The notes under the pieces are model-generated. The model was not told where the DNA came from, did not search any database, and saw only the letters and a program-made list of their open reading frames with translations. Position numbers and translations under genes: made by a program. This document shows, piece by piece, positions 61,834 to 64,000 of a stretch of 64,000 nucleotides of DNA. Location: assembly GCF_029223485.1 (NCBI RefSeq), contig NZ_JARHTP010000024.1:1-64000 (forward strand), given 5' to 3'. The stretch's first letter is position 1; every line of letters begins with the position of its first letter. Source of the DNA: Streptomyces coacervatus. GTDB taxonomy: Bacteria > Actinomycetota > Actinomycetes > Streptomycetales > Streptomycetaceae.

Positions 61834-62898
61834 CTACACCTTGGCCGGGAGGGGTTCCAGGGACTCCAGCTCAAATCCCTCGTCCGCCTGAATCGGCGCA
61901 ATCAGCCGGCGTCCGACGATCTGGGGCAGCAGGTAGGGCGGAAGGCCGTCGCCGGGCGACTTGACCAGCACGTCGCTCTCCTGCAGGACGTGTCCTGCTT
62001 CCAGGGCTCGGGCCGCGACGAGCTTCTTGCCCATCTTCTGAATGGCCGCTTCCTCGTTGCCGCCGACCGCCTTCGCGGGTGAGCCGATGGCCTGGTGGGT
62101 GCGCTGCAGTCCAGAAACCAGCTCAGCCAGTTGGGCAGGGTCGAGTGAGAAGTGGTGATCGCTGCCCGGGCTGCTCTGGTCGAGCGTGAAGTGCTTCTCG
62201 ATCACCCGTGCGCCCAGCGCGTAGGCGATCCAGCTCAGCTCAGGGCCGAGATCGTGTCCGGAGAAGCCGACCACGACGTCGGGGAATTCCTCTTGGTAGG
62301 TGTTGATCACCGAGAGGTTCAGGTCGGCCGGCGCTGCCGGGTACACGGCGGTGCACTGCAGGAGCGCCAGCCGGGAGTTGTGTTCCAGGACGGTCTCGCA
62401 TGCCCTGCGGACATCGTCCATGCTGCCGCCTCCCGTGCTCACGATGAGCGGCCGCTGGGTCTTGGCCGCGTAGGCCAGCAGCGGAGTGTTGGTCAGGTCG
62501 GCGGAGGCAATCTTGATGGCGGGCAGGTCGTGTTCCACGACGAAGTCGACGCTGGGAATGTCGAAGGCCGTGGAGAAGAAGTCGAGTCCGAGCTCCTTCG
62601 CCACCTGGCTCAGATGTGAGTACTCGGCGTGGCCGAATTCCAGGGCCTCGCGGTGCAGACCGTAGGTTGCTCCGTAGCTGTTCCGGCCCGTGTAGGGGCG
62701 GTTGTACATCTCCTTGGTGAAGAGGTCCTTGTTCTCGCGCTTCTGCAGCTTCACCGCCTGGGCGCCAGCCGCGGCCGCGGCACGGAACAGTTCTTCGGCC
62801 TTGTCGAGGCTCCCCTCGTGGTTGTGACCGATCTCAGCGATCACGTAGGCCTGTGTGGAGGCGGATACGTGGTGCCGGCCTATGGTCAGGTGTGCCAT
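61834..62898 (-). CDS. NeuB/SpsE-type sugar-acid synthase
   Basis: 354 residues. It shows the TIM-barrel signature AYVIAEIGHNHEGSLDKAEE, metal and PEP residues in QAVKLQKRENKDLF, LDFFSTAFDIPSV, IKIASADLTNTPLL, VSTGGGSMDD, and the His pair GARVIEKHFTLDQSSPGSDH. A C-terminal SAF (antifreeze-like) domain follows (ALEAGHVLQESDVLVKSPG). NeuB-type enzymes condense a hexosamine derivative with phosphoenolpyruvate to make sialic-, legionaminic- or spore-coat-type acids. No cytidylyltransferase is in the window. The position next to a DapA-type gene suggests a nonulosonate-like building block. Confidence 0.85.
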   Translation of the reverse strand: MAHLTIGRHHVSASTQAYVIAEIGHNHEGSLDKAEELFRAAAAAGAQAVKLQKRENKDLFTKEMYNRPYTGRNSYGATYGLHREALEFGHAEYSHLSQVAKELGLDFFSTAFDIPSVDFVVEHDLPAIKIASADLTNTPLLAYAAKTQRPLIVSTGGGSMDDVRRACETVLEHNSRLALLQCTAVYPAAPADLNLSVINTYQEEFPDVVVGFSGHDLGPELSWIAYALGARVIEKHFTLDQSSPGSDHHFSLDPAQLAELVSGLQRTHQAIGSPAKAVGGNEEAAIQKMGKKLVAARALEAGHVLQESDVLVKSPGDGLPPYLLPQIVGRRLIAPIQADEGFELESLEPLPAKV

Positions 62899-62960
62899 CG
62901 GACTCTCCAGTCTTGTGTGCTCAGTGTTGGCTGTTGATCGAGCGCTTGCGTTGATCGCGT

Positions 62961-63845
62961 TCAGGCGGCTACGGAGCGGACCACAGCCAGGAGTTCGTCA
63001 CGCGCCTCCTGGTCAAGGCCGTGGAGGGGGGACCGGACCCGGTCCGTGGCGATGACACCGGCCGCGGCCAGGATCGCCTTGATGCGAACGATGAATTCGA
63101 CCTTGGGCGCCGAGGTCGCCATGATGGCGGGAGCCAGCTGCGCGTACAGGGCGGTGGCCCGCTTGAGGTCACCCTCGAGGTGCGCTGTGTGCAGGTCGGA
63201 GAGTGTCTTGGGCTCGAGGTTGCCGATCGCCGTGGCGCTTCCCAGGGCGCCGTTGCGCAGTGCGGCAAGCAGAAGCATGTCGTCGCCGGCGAAGGGCGTT
63301 ACCGTGGGCGCGGCCTTGAGGATTTCCGCCGAACGCTGGGGGTCGGGGGTCGCGACCTTGACGTACTGGGCGTTGGGGGCCTGCGCGGCGACACGCGCAA
63401 TGGTGTCAGGTGTGATGCTGACCCCGCCTGCGCCGTCGTACAGCATCGCGGGGATGTCCAGCGCGTTGAGGATGGCGGTGAAGTGGATGACCTGTGCCTC
63501 GGGCGACTGGTCGAAGTACATGGGCGGCACCACAAGGACGCAGTCGGCGCCCGCGGCTTGTGCTTGAAGACCCAGTTCGATCGCGTTGGCGGTGCTGTCC
63601 GCTCCGATTCCGACCGTCACTGGCACACGGCCATCGACGGTCTGCACCACGTGCTTCATGACCTGGACACGCTCTTGGGTGGACAGGGCGAAGAATTCCC
63701 CCGCGCTGCCCAGGGCGATCACTCCGTGTACGCCGCCTGCGAGTACGTATTCGGTGAGCGACGTCAGTGAGGGAAGGTCAAGTTCCCAGTCCGCGTCGAA
63801 CGGCGTGACCAGCAGCGTGTTAGCTCCGGACATGCTCAGTTCCAT
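62961..63845 (-). CDS. DapA/N-acetylneuraminate-lyase family enzyme
   Basis: 294 residues from ATG 63845, with AGGAG six bases upstream. TIM barrel of the pyruvate-dependent class: VTPFDADWELD, GSAGEFFALSTQER in place of the usual GTTGE loop, Tyr136 in AMLYDGAG and Lys163 in YVKVATPD as the Schiff-base lysine. The altered loop (GSAGE) and YDGAG instead of YNxP point away from dihydrodipicolinate synthase itself and towards a keto-acid lyase or aldolase with a different partner. It is first in line before the NeuB-type gene (62 bp) and overlaps the end of a further gene at the window edge. Confidence 0.8.
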   Translation of the reverse strand: MELSMSGANTLLVTPFDADWELDLPSLTSLTEYVLAGGVHGVIALGSAGEFFALSTQERVQVMKHVVQTVDGRVPVTVGIGADSTANAIELGLQAQAAGADCVLVVPPMYFDQSPEAQVIHFTAILNALDIPAMLYDGAGGVSITPDTIARVAAQAPNAQYVKVATPDPQRSAEILKAAPTVTPFAGDDMLLLAALRNGALGSATAIGNLEPKTLSDLHTAHLEGDLKRATALYAQLAPAIMATSAPKVEFIVRIKAILAAAGVIATDRVRSPLHGLDQEARDELLAVVRSVAA

Positions 63846-64000
63846 GGTTGCTCCTGAAGGTGAGAGGTGGAGAGGCGGTCCGCCAGCAGGTGGTGCGTTG
63901 TCGAGCGCAGCCACGCTCGAAAGCGGGGGTTGTAGGCATCGGCATGGGCGGTCGTCTCTGTGGTTCCGTCAAAGAAGAGGCCCGTGCGGGTGGAAAGCGA
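63836..64000 (-). CDS. C-terminal end of a gene running off the window
   Basis: At least 54 residues in frame (TRTGLFFDGTTETTAHADAY, NPRFRAWLRSTTHHLLADRL) to TGA at 63836-63838, with good codon use. It overlaps the DapA-like start by ten bases, as expected within one operon. The fragment is too short to place in a family. Confidence 0.5.
   Translation of the reverse strand, partial: SLSTRTGLFFDGTTETTAHADAYNPRFRAWLRSTTHHLLADRLSTSHLQEQPWN

Noticed and set aside
62961..63845. The TIM-barrel gene as dapA of lysine synthesis
   Set aside because: The GTTGE loop and YNxP motif are altered, and the neighbours are sugar-acid and amino-sugar genes rather than lysine genes.

Overview
The window looks like an accessory stretch of a Streptomyces-type genome. 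G+C is very high, codons end mostly in G or C, GTG and TTG starts are common, and many genes belong to streptomycete families (DUF397/DUF5753 regulators, DUF6207, DUF6236, ECF sigma factors, nSTAND-WD40 proteins). Several insertion sequences, transposase scraps, broken genes and duplicated genes suggest a chromosome arm or linear plasmid. No rRNA, tRNA, CRISPR array or core housekeeping operon was seen.

Layout. 0-0.75 kb: an array of small hairpins that share the loop TGGC. 1.6-3.3 kb: a small membrane protein and a helix-turn-helix protein closed by a strong terminator. 3.3-6.3 kb: no convincing gene. 6.3-7.2 kb: an intact IS5-type element. 7.8-9.0 kb: a DUF6207 protein and a secreted HNH nuclease. 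9.3-12.2 kb: an EACC1 adaptor coupled to a membrane caspase-like protein. 12.3-13.3 kb: a carbon-nitrogen hydrolase gene split by a second IS. 13.5-18.3 kb: a STAND-TPR protein and two unknowns. 18.4-21.7 kb: an ECF sigma factor beside four small secreted proteins, two of them frameshifted. 22-25.7 kb: an HTH-nSTAND-WD40 protein. 25.9-28.1 kb: a transposase scrap, a second DUF6207 and a DUF6236 protein. 28.8-32.8 kb: a MurG paralogue converging on a three-gene formamido-sugar operon. 33-38.1 kb: regulators, small hypotheticals, an HNH-like lipoprotein and a frameshifted phosphotransferase. 38.6-45.1 kb: a regulatory block (zinc-finger HTH protein, sigma-like protein, methyltransferase, HTH/DUF397/anti-sigma trio). 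45.7-47.5 kb: transposase debris, a third IS and two small genes. 47.7-53.3 kb: an NB-ARC-TPR protein, a decayed WXG-type toxin gene and a second secreted HNH nuclease.

53.7-64 kb, all leftward: a likely specialised-metabolite cluster. Upstream lie a DapA-type lyase/aldolase, a NeuB-type synthase and a HAD phosphatase. Then come the ruins of a Gfo/Idh/MocA dehydrogenase and an IS256 fragment. A tightly overlapping operon follows: MATE exporter, GT2 glycosyltransferase, NtdA-like aminotransferase, NtdB-like phosphatase, NtdC-like dehydrogenase and a LacI regulator. The last four match in kind the Bacillus subtilis ntdABC/ntdR set, which makes kanosamine from glucose 6-phosphate. I infer a kanosamine-containing glycoside that is built and exported here.

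Two themes stand out. One is a set of NTPase- and caspase-based conflict proteins. The other is amino-sugar chemistry (formamido sugar, kanosamine, possibly a nonulosonate-like acid). At least four genes appear to lack exactly one base. That could be real decay or systematic consensus error, and it should be settled before they are called pseudogenes.
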